Made by a program: the position numbers and the translations under genes. A stretch of DNA of 64,000 nucleotides from assembly GCA_030147525.1 (NCBI GenBank), contig JASBVF010000025.1, positions 94,767 to 158,766 on the forward strand. The letters run 5' to 3'. A model generated the notes under the pieces. The model worked only from the letters and a program-made list of their open reading frames with translations. It did no database searches and had not been told where the DNA came from. The stretch's first letter is position 1; the number at the start of each line of letters is the position of its first letter. The stretch is from Bacteroidota bacterium (GTDB taxonomy: Bacteria; Bacteroidota; Bacteroidia; Chitinophagales; Saprospiraceae). Below are positions 16,805 to 25,448 of the stretch, in pieces.

Positions 16805-18694
16805 TTAATCTTCGACTTCTTCGGTATCGCTTTTGGCATCTTTCACCCAGCTGTTGTTTTCAAGGTCCCTGTCCACCATCCGTTTGGAAGGATCTATGTC
16901 CACACGCTGTACGTTCTTGATCTTTTCATCCAGTATAAACTCATAAGTGGGATGCGTCCAGCGCCAGTCGGGCAGTATGGTGTACTTTTCGCCGGGGAAC
17001 TCAGCCCCGCTCTTTGCGCCCCGCATGATGTCGAGCGGAATGTTGTAAACGAGCTTACCGCCATCTTTTAATGTGACCACCACATCCAGCGGCATGGGCA
17101 CCAGGCTCAGGTTTTCAAGTATGATGCGGGTCTCTTTGCGATTAGCCTTCTCCACAGTCTTCACGGCATAATCTATTGTTTTGGTGGTGTAAACAAAATA
17201 CTCCCTGAACCAGTCCAACTCGAGCCCCGATTCCTTTTCCATGATCCGGATGAAATCGTTGGCGTTCGGGTGCTTGAATTTCCAGGTATTGAAATAACGC
17301 AGCATCGCCTTTTTGAAAACCGGCTTGCCCATGATGTACTCCAACTGCGTAAGGATGACGTGGCCTTTCACGTAAGACCCCACTCCGTAGGCAGAGTTGG
17401 TCGTATAGTGATCTGCATGGGTGGACAGGGGCTCTTCCCGGCCGCTGGCGTTGAAGCCCACCATGCTGCGGTTGGCGCCCAGGTGCGGATTATCGACGGG
17501 GTCGCCGGGCAGGAGCTTCTCTTTTTTCAAAAAATTCTCCACCTCTGCGGAAGCATACTCCGTGAAACCCTCGTCCATCCAGGGGTAGAGGCTTTCGTTG
17601 GTGCCGAGCAGGCCGTAAAACCAGGCATGCAGCGACTCGTGAATGCTCACCCCGACAAGGCTGCCAAAGCTGCGCTCCCCGGTGATGAGGGTGGCCATCG
17701 GGTACTCCATGCCACCGTCTCCGCCCTGCAGGAAGGCGTAACTTTTATAAGGGAACTGGCCGAAGTTTTCATTGGTAAACGTAAAGGCACGGTCCATCAC
17801 CTTCGGCAGGTTGGCCCAGTACTCACGGGTTTTGTCATTTTCCTGGTAGAGGAAATGAAGCGTCAGGCCGTCCTTGCGTTCCAGCTTAGTGTGTTTGTAG
17901 TCCGGGTCTGCCGTCCAGGCGAAGTCGTGGACGTTCTCCGCCCGCCAGCGCCAGGTAAGCTTGTCGCCGCTGCCCCAACGAACCGAGGTGCCTTCCGGCT
18001 CGTAGCCGTAGCCGATTTCACCGGGGTTTTGCAGGATGCCGCTGGCGCCGAGGATGTATTTTTTATCGATGGTAATATTCACATCGAAGTCACCCCAGAC
18101 GCCGTAAAACTCCCGGCCCACGTAGGGGTTGGCATGCCAGCCCTGGTAATCGTATTCACTCATTTTAGGGTACCACTGCGTCATGGAGTAGTCGATGCCT
18201 TCCTTGTTGTTACGGCCGGAGCGGCGGATCTGAACGGGCACCTGCGAGTTGAATTCCATGACAAAAGTGACCACAGATGTTGGCAGAATTGGCTCCGGCA
18301 GGGTCACCTCAAGGATCGTCTCGTTGATTTCGTAACGGCAGGCTTTCCCGTTCATCGTGAGAGAGTTGACCTTGTGATAGCCGATTTCATTTTCTTTAAG
18401 GTTTTGAATGCGCCCTTTGACACGAGGGTCGGAATCGGGAAGCACCTGATTCCGGATGTCCATGTTGCTGCCCGGCTGGAAGGCATTGAAGTAAAGGTGG
18501 TAGAACACCCGGTTGAGCGTGTCGGGAGAATTGTTGAAGTATTTGAGCGTCTGTTTGCCCGCAAACTGATGTTTGCTCACATCGAAGTCGATGTCCATGA
18601 CGTATTCGGCACGTTGTTGCCAGCGGTCGGGTTGGGCGTAGAGAGCAAGAGAAAAGACAAGTACTGCCAGCGCAGTCAGGAAGTTTTTGGTCAT
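16805..18694 (-). CDS. M1 family metallopeptidase (secreted aminopeptidase)
   Basis: 629 residues with a signal peptide ending near ALYAQ. Zinc site HESLH at 352-356, with the third ligand Glu375 in WMDEGFTEY. The exopeptidase motif is the variant GGMEYP at 327-332 (usual GAMEN). These define the M1 gluzincin family, which removes N-terminal residues from peptides. The length fits a three-domain form without the long C-terminal HEAT domain. There is no T9SS tail, so it is probably periplasmic. The start is the ATG that gives MTKNFLTALAVLVF; the frame runs 44 codons further up without a plausible leader. A 544-codon antisense frame covers this gene and is a shadow. Confidence 0.9.
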   Translation of the reverse strand: MTKNFLTALAVLVFSLALYAQPDRWQQRAEYVMDIDFDVSKHQFAGKQTLKYFNNSPDTLNRVFYHLYFNAFQPGSNMDIRNQVLPDSDPRVKGRIQNLKENEIGYHKVNSLTMNGKACRYEINETILEVTLPEPILPTSVVTFVMEFNSQVPVQIRRSGRNNKEGIDYSMTQWYPKMSEYDYQGWHANPYVGREFYGVWGDFDVNITIDKKYILGASGILQNPGEIGYGYEPEGTSVRWGSGDKLTWRWRAENVHDFAWTADPDYKHTKLERKDGLTLHFLYQENDKTREYWANLPKVMDRAFTFTNENFGQFPYKSYAFLQGGDGGMEYPMATLITGERSFGSLVGVSIHESLHAWFYGLLGTNESLYPWMDEGFTEYASAEVENFLKKEKLLPGDPVDNPHLGANRSMVGFNASGREEPLSTHADHYTTNSAYGVGSYVKGHVILTQLEYIMGKPVFKKAMLRYFNTWKFKHPNANDFIRIMEKESGLELDWFREYFVYTTKTIDYAVKTVEKANRKETRIILENLSLVPMPLDVVVTLKDGGKLVYNIPLDIMRGAKSGAEFPGEKYTILPDWRWTHPTYEFILDEKIKNVQRVDIDPSKRMVDRDLENNSWVKDAKSDTEEVED

Positions 18695-18972
18695 GATTAT
18701 TTTTTTGAGCTGCCAGCCATGCGGACAAAGCGGGCATTTGATCAGAAAATAAATGGAAACCGGAAAAAAGTAACGCTGATCTTCAGCGGCTTGGTTTTCC
18801 ATGTCATTGTTTCCCTTCACTTTCAAAGATTACTTCTTTTTATTGCGGTTGCAAAAATGAGAAATGCGAGGGTTTTAGCCAAATTCCGTTTTTGGCTGAT
18901 ATGAACAGCGGCCTGTTCATCCTCGGCGACCGGCATTCCTGCCACTGTGGGAAAGATTTTAATTCCCCTACC

Positions 18973-19257
18973 CTATTTCTCCGTTAAAATCCTGGCCCCG
19001 GGCCCAAGCTCTGAAGCCAGCAGTTTCAACACGGCTTCCCTGGCGCTACCTTCCGCCATCACGACGTGTACTGTTTTTTCCTTCGGCAAATGCAACAGCA
19101 CGGCCTGCACGGATGAAGTCGTAACGATGCCCGCTGTTGCCATTTCCCGGCGGCAATCTGCCTCCACATCGAATGCAATGACTGTATGGCCTTCCGCCAT
19201 CAGCTTTTTTGCCAGCATCATGCCTGCACAGGATTGAGATATCAAACCGTAAACCAT
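18973..19257 (-). pseudogene. Truncated 6-phosphogluconate-dehydrogenase-like NAD-binding fragment
   Basis: 94 codons matching only the first half of the Rossmann domain of 6-phosphogluconate / 3-hydroxyisobutyrate dehydrogenases: beta-1 with GLISQSCAGMMLAKKLMAEG, then HTVIAFDVEAD, then LLHLPKEKTVHVVMAEG and LGPGARILTEK. The glycine motif GxGxMG is damaged (G-L-I-S-Q-S-C-A-G-M). The frame stops just before the GGNSxY substrate motif that should follow, and I find no continuation downstream in the other minus-strand frames I read. It lies 100 bp downstream of the gluconate permease on the same strand, which fits a remnant of a gluconate/pentose-phosphate gene. It could also be a genuine small single-domain protein. 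Confidence 0.5.
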
Positions 19258-19356
19258 AGCTGTAAGTGTAAAGCAGTCAGTTGTCAGGGTTCATGGGGTT
19301 TGGCAGACTCAAGCGAAGGTTGCCGATGCCTTCCGTTTTATTACACGGCTGCTGTT

Positions 19357-20673
19357 TTACAACATCCATTCCATTAAAAGACAGCCTGCCAGCCCTACCA
19401 GGGAGACGATGGTCTCCATCACCGTCCAGGATTTCAGCGTATCGGTAATTGACAGATTAAAGTATTCCTTGAACAGCCAGAAGCCGGTGTCGTTCACCTG
19501 CGAACAGGTCAGGCTGCCCGCCCCGGTGGCCAGTACCAGCAGCTCGGGGCTGACAGCACCCGTCGTCACCAGTGGCTGTACGATACCTGCCGCCGTCAGT
19601 GCTGCTACGGTGGCCGAACCCAGCGCAATTCGCAGAGCGGCGGCAATACACCAGGCCATAACGAGTGGCGAAAGGTTGACGTTTTGCATTAAACTCACGA
19701 TGTAATCGCTCGTACCGCTATTGACCAACACCTGTTTGAAAGCACCGCCTCCCGCAATGACAAGCATGATGATGGCGACTGGTTTTACGGATTCGGCCAT
19801 GCCGTCCATGATTACCCGCAGCGATTTGCCCGACGGCTTGCCCAGGGTCCAGACGGCTATGAGCACGGCAATGAGCAAAGCGATGATGGGGTCGCCCGTA
19901 AACTGGAGGATTTGATTCAGCAGGCTTTCTTTAGGCAGGGTGAGTTTTGAAACAGCCGCCAGCGCCATGAGCAGCACGGGTATCAGGGCCGTAAAAACGG
20001 ATATGCCGAAGGAAGGGAGCAGCTCTGGCGCTATTTCTCTTTTTTTAAAAAGCTGGGTGGGGATTTCCGTGGTGAAATTCCTGAATGTTTTACCAAAAAC
20101 AACCCCCGCCAGAATGACCGTCGGCACGGCCAGCACGAGCCCGTACAGCAAAGTCATTTGCATATCAGCCCCGTAAAACTCCACGATCGTCGTCGGAGCC
20201 GGATGCGGCGGCAGAAAACCGTGGGTCACCGAAAGTGCGGCGATGATCGGCAGCCCTACGTAAAGCAATGGCAGCTTCGACTCCTGCGCCACCGCAAAAA
20301 TGATGGGAATGACCACCAGAAATGCCACCGAGTAAAACATGGGAACGCCAACGATGAACCCGGTAAGCACCATGGCCCACGGCAATTGCCTGATGCCGAA
20401 GTTTTGGATTAAACGCTGCGATATGACCCGGGCCGCACCGCTCTCTGCGATTATCCCGCCCAGCATCGCCCCGAACCCGAGGATCAATGCCAGGCTGCCG
20501 AGCGTACTTCCGACGCCTTCCTGTATGGCATCGACGGTTTCGAGCGGCGTCATTCCCACGCCCATACCCACTCCGAGCGAAACGAGGATCAGGGCGATGA
20601 ATGCATTGATCCTGAAACCTAAGATCATGATGAGTAAAATGGCGATTCCGAGTGCAATGATGAGTAATGGCAT
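19357..20673 (-). CDS. GntP family gluconate permease
   Basis: 438 residues, almost entirely hydrophobic, with 12-14 membrane segments. The family motif THGFLPPHPAPT in the middle loop and a NDTGFWLFKEYF block near the C-terminus identify GntP/GntT-type proton symporters for gluconate or related sugar acids. I use the ATG giving MPLLIIALGIAILL; the 34 residues upstream in the open frame are polar and not GntP-like. The neighbouring damaged 6PGDH-like fragment supports a former sugar-acid locus. Downstream of the EAD11-like gene on the same strand, 139 bp apart. Confidence 0.92.
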   Translation of the reverse strand: MPLLIIALGIAILLIMILGFRINAFIALILVSLGVGMGVGMTPLETVDAIQEGVGSTLGSLALILGFGAMLGGIIAESGAARVISQRLIQNFGIRQLPWAMVLTGFIVGVPMFYSVAFLVVIPIIFAVAQESKLPLLYVGLPIIAALSVTHGFLPPHPAPTTIVEFYGADMQMTLLYGLVLAVPTVILAGVVFGKTFRNFTTEIPTQLFKKREIAPELLPSFGISVFTALIPVLLMALAAVSKLTLPKESLLNQILQFTGDPIIALLIAVLIAVWTLGKPSGKSLRVIMDGMAESVKPVAIIMLVIAGGGAFKQVLVNSGTSDYIVSLMQNVNLSPLVMAWCIAAALRIALGSATVAALTAAGIVQPLVTTGAVSPELLVLATGAGSLTCSQVNDTGFWLFKEYFNLSITDTLKSWTVMETIVSLVGLAGCLLMEWML

Positions 20674-20812
20674 GGTTGGATGTGTTTTGTCGAATTGTCG
20701 ATTTGGTGTCGTGGCTTTTGCGGGTGTGGCTTCAGGCGTCGTGAATGTATGGCCGGGTTTACAGCTTTTGGGCAATCACACGGACAACATCGGGGGCAAC
20801 TCCCCTCCCCGA

Positions 20813-21592
20813 TCAGGGAATGACCGTAAAATTCATACTGCCGGCCGCCTGCTGATTGACGGTAAACTCAATGGTATAGCGGCCGGGCGCCCAGAAGTAC
20901 AGGTCAGATCTTTCAATAAAACCGGTGTAACAAATGGCGCCTTCGGCCTGCGTCAGCCTCAGTTGGCGGATGGGCACGATGTTGCGGTTTTGATCATAGA
21001 TCACACCGGAGATGTAAGGGTCGGGCAGGTCCTGATTTAATAAAACGGCGACGACCATCTGCCGCTTGGCCTCCTCTACCCGGATGCGGTCGTGGCTTTC
21101 CGGGCAACAGCGGCTCTGGTAATCGACCAGCCAGCAGATCTTCGGAAACTGCACTTCCACCGGCTTATCCATGTTGATGAAATAAATAGTAGCGGCAGCC
21201 GCCGCAATGCCCACCATCCAGAGCCAGACCGGCACACGGGCTTTGGTTTGCGCAGGGGCGGTCGTTTTTTCAGGCTCTTTGGTTTTCGGAGCAGGGCGGG
21301 CAGGGCCGGAAGGCCGGGCGGGCTTTTTCGCCGGTTTCTCCATCTGGTCGAGTAAGTCAAGCAGGTCGGCGTTGATGCGGTTGAGTTGCACGTTGTACTC
21401 CCCGGGGGCGAGCACGTCCCTTGTTTTGTCTTTTTGCGTTTGATGAAACCTGGCAGAAATGCCGTAGAGCGTTTTGAGTGGCTCTTTTGAAGAGCCGGAC
21501 CGCTCCAGCATATCGGTCAACTGTTCGATGGCCTTAGCCGTTTCGCCGGAGCTGATGAGTTTGGTGATTAGATTACGATCTTCCTTTTTCAT
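20813..21592 (-). CDS. Transmembrane protein with EAD11-like effector-associated domain
   Basis: 259 residues. Residues 1-85 are all-helical and match the effector-associated domain 11 pattern seen in Bacteroidota conflict proteins: an opening basic/polar helix with ISSGETAKAIEQLTDML, a central helix, and a closing helix ending N-x-x-x-x-L-N-R-I-N-A-D-L-L-D-L-L. A Pro/Ala/Lys linker (86-118) leads to one transmembrane helix at 121-139. The lysine/arginine before it suggests the EAD is cytoplasmic. The C-terminal 115 residues would be periplasmic and beta-rich, with four cysteines (153, 162, 163, 221). I start at MKKEDRNLIT; the 50 upstream residues in the frame look untranslated. No caspase, TIR or NTPase partner is next to it. 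EAD assignment is by pattern only. Confidence 0.6.
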   Translation of the reverse strand: MKKEDRNLITKLISSGETAKAIEQLTDMLERSGSSKEPLKTLYGISARFHQTQKDKTRDVLAPGEYNVQLNRINADLLDLLDQMEKPAKKPARPSGPARPAPKTKEPEKTTAPAQTKARVPVWLWMVGIAAAAATIYFINMDKPVEVQFPKICWLVDYQSRCCPESHDRIRVEEAKRQMVVAVLLNQDLPDPYISGVIYDQNRNIVPIRQLRLTQAEGAICYTGFIERSDLYFWAPGRYTIEFTVNQQAAGSMNFTVIP

Positions 21593-21844
21593 AAGAGAAG
21601 TTGAGGCGGCGCTGAGATCAGTTTGATTAAAAAAAACGGCTGAATGTAGGGAACCGGAGGAACACTTCCAAAAGAATGTAGCGACACCCGCATAAACGGG
21701 GGCTCTGCTTCTTTCTTTTTTGATGAAAATCATCCCGGTCACGTGATCCCTATCACTTTCTTTCCGGCTTTTAAGGTGTTATTTAAGAGAAACTAACGGC
21801 CCGGCAGTGGGCCTGACGGAAATTATTTCACCAAAAAAGAAACC

Positions 21845-23527
21845 ATGAAAAAGCTAATAATTCCCATCGCCGTGTTATTGCTTGCGTTTATTGCCGTGCA
21901 GGGAGTCGCACAAACCGAAGAGCAACTGCTCGCCCAGCTTCTTGAAGACGAACGCACCAGCGTGGAAGCACTGGTCTTGTATCCGGAGAAAACGAGACTT
22001 GCCATTCTGGAAGCCTCCAAATACCCGGAGACCCTGATCAAGCTGGAATCGATGCAGTCTCGCACCAGCCAGGCATTTCAGTCTCTCCTGCAGCAGTATC
22101 CACAGGAAACGCAGGAGGCTATCTACGACCTGACGAGATACCCCGGGCTCATTGCCCGGTTGGCCAATGAACGGAGCGAGGCGCCGGATCTTATTTTAAA
22201 TGACTATCCTGTGGAGATTCACAAGCGGGTCAAAGACGCATTTTACAACCATCGCTATCTGCTCTCCGACGCCGACCGCCTGCAAAAGGAGTGGAATGGT
22301 GCTTTTGAAAACCTGCTGCAGGACTACCCTGCCCTCGTTCGGGATGCCTTGCGGCAATTGGTCGAACTGCCTGAAGTACTGGATATTTTATCGGACAATA
22401 TCCGGATGACCGTGCTTGTCGGCGACCTTTACCAGCGCCGCCCGGCCTGGCTGCTGCAGCAACTGGATAGCCTCAATCTCGTCGTTGCCAACGAAAGGGC
22501 CAAAGAACTGAACGACTGGAAAAACAGCCTGGAGCAGAACCCGCAGGCAAAGCAGGAATTCATCGCCTCCACGGAAGAGTTCGCCAACGAATATGGCAAT
22601 GATGACAGCTACTACGAGTATGACGATGATCTTTATTTCTACGAAGATGCTCCGGAGGAGACTGTGATCGAGCACCATTATTACCATCATTACCCCTACT
22701 GGTTCGGTTATCCAACCTGGTACGTTTATCCTCGCTGGCGGCCGTACCCCTGGTGGTGGGACTGGGGATTTTACTGGGGCCCGAACCGGATGATCGTAAT
22801 TGTGGACATGCCTTCCTATTACTTCACGCACTGGTATTTCTACCGGCCTTACCATCACCACCATTACCCGCACCTGTCTGCTCACTTCGCCAATCACTAC
22901 TACGGCCACCGCACATCGAGCAGCAGCGTGACCAGAACAGTGATCAACTGGCGGGAAGACAACCGGAACGTGGTTTCTGAAAGTTGGCTGGCTGATGCAC
23001 GAAGCAGACCGGATGCCTTCCGTGAATTCGGGAAGTTTGAAGAGTCCCGTGTGAACTACAACCGGAAACACGCTGATCAGCCGCTGACGCAACGAGAGTT
23101 TCTTGATAAAAACAGCCGGAAGTACCCCGAGCTTTCGAAAGAAGCCGCCAGGACCCAAGCCCCCGAGCGCAGGGATCGCACCACAACAGAACCTCCCGTT
23201 CAAAAACGCAAAACCGAACCTGTGGTAAAACCTCCTTCCCGGAAGGACCCCGTCACCGTCCCCCGCACCAGGACGGAGCCAGAGATAAGGCAGCAACCCA
23301 AAGCCAACAATCAAACTCCACAAAAGCGGCAGCATGTTGACATCCCAAAAGTTGACAAGGCCAGAGATTACCACAAAAACACCTGGGAGAAATCGAAAAT
23401 TGAACAGCCCCGCAGGCAGACTACCCCCAGCGTTCGCCGGCAGCCTGCTCCCAAAGCCAAAACACAGCCCGCCCCGAAAACAAAAACCGCTCCCCGAACC
23501 ACCACGAAGAAGAAAGGCGGAGGGTGA
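21845..23527 (+). CDS. Secreted protein with YP-helical repeats and Tyr/Trp/His-rich core
   Basis: 560 residues, family not recognised. A signal peptide ends near GVAQT. Residues 25-230 are helical, with recurrent Y-P turns every 25-30 residues (LYPEKTR, KYPETLI, QYPQETQ, RYPGLIA, DYPVEIH, DYPALVR); this recalls DUF3300-type proteins, but I cannot confirm that. An acidic stretch (about 255-280) leads to an extreme aromatic core at 281-358, dense in Tyr, Trp, Pro and His and containing HHHH. The last 170 residues are basic, Pro/Thr/Lys/Gln-rich and probably disordered, ending KKKGGG. No T9SS sorting domain is seen. Divergent from the EAD11-like gene across 252 bp. Envelope or nucleic-acid binding are guesses. 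Confidence 0.6.
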   Translation: MKKLIIPIAVLLLAFIAVQGVAQTEEQLLAQLLEDERTSVEALVLYPEKTRLAILEASKYPETLIKLESMQSRTSQAFQSLLQQYPQETQEAIYDLTRYPGLIARLANERSEAPDLILNDYPVEIHKRVKDAFYNHRYLLSDADRLQKEWNGAFENLLQDYPALVRDALRQLVELPEVLDILSDNIRMTVLVGDLYQRRPAWLLQQLDSLNLVVANERAKELNDWKNSLEQNPQAKQEFIASTEEFANEYGNDDSYYEYDDDLYFYEDAPEETVIEHHYYHHYPYWFGYPTWYVYPRWRPYPWWWDWGFYWGPNRMIVIVDMPSYYFTHWYFYRPYHHHHYPHLSAHFANHYYGHRTSSSSVTRTVINWREDNRNVVSESWLADARSRPDAFREFGKFEESRVNYNRKHADQPLTQREFLDKNSRKYPELSKEAARTQAPERRDRTTTEPPVQKRKTEPVVKPPSRKDPVTVPRTRTEPEIRQQPKANNQTPQKRQHVDIPKVDKARDYHKNTWEKSKIEQPRRQTTPSVRRQPAPKAKTQPAPKTKTAPRTTTKKKGGG

Positions 23528-23733
23528 AGATTTGACAGTTAAGCAATTAGCTTTCAGCTGGTTAGACAGGCTGACCATCAGGCGGCAGGCGGCTGCTGAA
23601 GTCCCCTGCCGAAGGTTTTTGATAAAAGTCAACCAGCATGATTGATAAATGTCATTAAAAAGGGCAGTGAAGTCCGCTTACTTTGCTTCCATTACAAAAA
23701 AGTTCTTTCAATTAATATCCGATAACAGGAGAA

Positions 23734-23774
23734 AGGAGGGCTGGAAAAACCCCTCTTTAGTTTTCAGCCCTTCT
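23734..23774 (+). promoter_or_regulatory. Hairpin just upstream of hsp20
   Basis: A continuous 14-bp stem (23734-23747 with 23761-23774, two G-U pairs) with a 13-nt loop ends 23 nt before the Hsp20 start. It encloses GGAGG. It could be the terminator of the upstream gene, but it lacks a T-tract, so a leader element is also possible. Confidence 0.5.
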
Positions 23775-23797
23775 GTATCCATTTAAAACCATTCGTC

Positions 23798-24241
23798 ATG
23801 TCACTCATCAAATGGAGATCCCCCAGCGATTTGATGCCAGCTTTCCCCAACTGGGTAGATAACATCTTCAGGGACGACGACTTCTTTGCGAACAGATGGA
23901 CCCGTGAAATGACAGTGCCTGCCGTCAACGTACAGGAAACTGACAAGGAATTCCGTCTGGAAGTAGCCGCCCCGGGAATGAAGAAAGAAGATTTTAAGTT
24001 GGAAGTGAAGGAGGGCATGCTTTACATCAGTGCTGAAAAGAAAACAGAGAAAGAAGAAAAAGACGAGCATTACACTCGCAGAGAATTTAGCTACAGTACT
24101 TTCAGTCGTTCATTCTGGTTACCGGAAAACGTGAAAGCTGACGAGATCAAAGCAGTTTACAAAGAAGGTATTTTGAACCTCGTTTTGCCTAAAGTTAAAG
24201 TTGAGAAAAAAGCACCTGCTAAAATGATCGAGATTAAATAA
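23798..24241 (+). CDS. Small heat-shock protein, Hsp20 / alpha-crystallin family
   Basis: 147 residues. The alpha-crystallin domain occupies about 42-140, with VPAVNVQETDKEFRLEVAAP at its start and the late motif A-x-x-x-[DE]-G-[IV]-L as VYKEGILNLVLPKV. The C-terminal I-x-I-type tail is MIEIK. The N-terminal arm contains WVDNIFRDDDFF. It holds unfolding proteins in a refoldable state in the cytoplasm. A hairpin lies in the presumed leader. Single gene. Confidence 0.95.
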   Translation: MSLIKWRSPSDLMPAFPNWVDNIFRDDDFFANRWTREMTVPAVNVQETDKEFRLEVAAPGMKKEDFKLEVKEGMLYISAEKKTEKEEKDEHYTRREFSYSTFSRSFWLPENVKADEIKAVYKEGILNLVLPKVKVEKKAPAKMIEIK

Positions 24242-24447
24242 GCCGAGCATGGCAAGTTTGGTTTTCGATTTAACGAAGTTATTAAAGATCTCATTCTTCA
24301 ATGTGAGAGGTGTATCACGGAAGTCATCGGAATCGGTGGCTTCCTTTTTTTCTGGGAAAAAGCATTCGGGTTTAATACAAACCGGAAGGCAAACAGTTAA
24401 GCGTTCCGTCGTTCCTTGAGCAAAACAACATGGGCAAAGCTGCAATA

Positions 24448-24819
24448 TTATTCCTCTAAAATATTAGCAATGATCCGCTTCAGATCAGCGGCGAGAATGG
24501 GCTTGGTAAGGTAGGCTGTGGCACCGGACATTTTACCCTTTTCAATATCTTCCCGCTGGGCGCTGGCCGATAGAAAAACAAACGGAATATCTGCGGTGGA
24601 AGGATTTTTTTTGACAAGATTAAGCACTTCGTAGCCGTCGATGACGGGAATCTGAATATCAGAGATAATCAGATCGGGCAAATGCTCTAATGCCATTTGA
24701 ACACCCTTTTCGCCGTTGTCGGCGCCAAGTACCTCATACCCATCTAACTCAAGAATCTCGAGTGTATTTTCCAGGATGGCCAGATTATCTTCAACGAAAA
24801 GGATGGTTCTTTTTTTCAT
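24448..24819 (-). CDS. Single-domain response regulator (receiver only)
   Basis: 123 residues, a complete REC domain with nothing after it. The acidic pair is E10-D11, the phospho-acceptor Asp54 is in ISDIQIPVIDG, the Ser/Thr switch is S84 and the invariant lysine is K106 in LTKPI. With no output domain it must act by protein contact or as a phosphate shuttle. No histidine kinase is nearby. It has its own well-formed promoter. Confidence 0.92.
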   Translation of the reverse strand: MKKRTILFVEDNLAILENTLEILELDGYEVLGADNGEKGVQMALEHLPDLIISDIQIPVIDGYEVLNLVKKNPSTADIPFVFLSASAQREDIEKGKMSGATAYLTKPILAADLKRIIANILEE

Positions 24820-24856
24820 GCGTGTAAAAACATTGTTTTGGGAGTTGATAACAAGT

Positions 24857-24889
24857 CAAAAGTAGAAAAGAAACACCATTTCCGACAAA
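24857..24889 (-). promoter_or_regulatory. Promoter of the receiver gene (-33 and -7 boxes)
   Basis: On the minus strand TTTG (24886-24889) is followed after 21 nt by TACTTTTG (24857-24864). Both match the Bacteroidota consensus, and the start codon is 37 nt downstream. This is one of the best complete promoters in the window. Confidence 0.65.
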
Positions 24890-25088
24890 CAACTGACGGA
24901 TTTTTTCACGTCACAAACCTACCGAAAGACAAAGCTGCTGACAATGTGTGGATTAGCTTTCGTAAAAACGAAGAGGCATGAGGAATTGTACGGGTGGAGC
25001 AGAAGGTGGCCGTGAATGTGCGAATCGTGAAACACGAAACGCACATCCCGAACCGGGGAGTTGTCAAACTATTCCAGGGATAGATCGT

Positions 25089-25409
25089 CTATTTCGCTGT
25101 TGCTCCGGAGAACTTTTCCAGCACGCTTTCCAGCTGGTTACCCGGAATCATGCCGACATGCCGCCATTTTTCCTTGCCATTTTGAAACACAACGAAGGTG
25201 GGTACGCCGCTGATGCCCATGCTGGTGGCAAATTGTTGGTTGCGGTCGATATCTATTTTGATGATACTCGCTTTGTCGCCAATGCTCTTTTTGACTTTTT
25301 CCAGCACCGGAGCCATGGCTTTGCAAGGGCCGCACCAGGCGGCAGTGAAGTCTACGAGTACCGGTTTTTCGCTTTTGATGAGGTCGGAAAATGAAACTTT
25401 GGTTGCCAT
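25089..25409 (-). CDS. Thioredoxin
   Basis: 106 residues, classic thioredoxin fold. The redox site is WCGPCK (W25-C26-G-P-C29), with the cis-proline segment GVPTFVVF. There is no signal peptide when started at MATKVSF, so it is cytoplasmic and reduces disulfides using thioredoxin reductase. The frame is open 19 codons further, through a hairpin-forming leader, which I exclude. The gene symbol would be trxA or a paralogue; copies elsewhere cannot be excluded. Confidence 0.93.
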   Translation of the reverse strand: MATKVSFSDLIKSEKPVLVDFTAAWCGPCKAMAPVLEKVKKSIGDKASIIKIDIDRNQQFATSMGISGVPTFVVFQNGKEKWRHVGMIPGNQLESVLEKFSGATAK

Positions 25410-25425
25410 AATTTTCAGAATTAAA

Positions 25426-25448
25426 AGAGCATCCTCAAGGGATGCTCT
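25426..25448 (-). promoter_or_regulatory. Terminator-like hairpin in the thioredoxin leader
   Basis: On the minus strand AGAGCATCC, loop CTTGA, GGATGCTCT is followed by TTTAATT. It lies 17 nt upstream of the thioredoxin ATG. As there is no minus-strand gene above it for over 400 bp, it may attenuate thioredoxin itself. Confidence 0.55.

Noticed and set aside
17270..18904. 544-codon plus-strand open frame
   Set aside because: Lies opposite the M1 peptidase, which has clear zinc motifs and a signal peptide. The antisense frame has no recognisable domain and reads like the complement of a GC-rich gene.
22388..23632. 414-codon minus-strand frame
   Set aside because: Shadow of the Tyr/Trp/His-rich gene; the plus frame has a signal peptide and coherent repeats.
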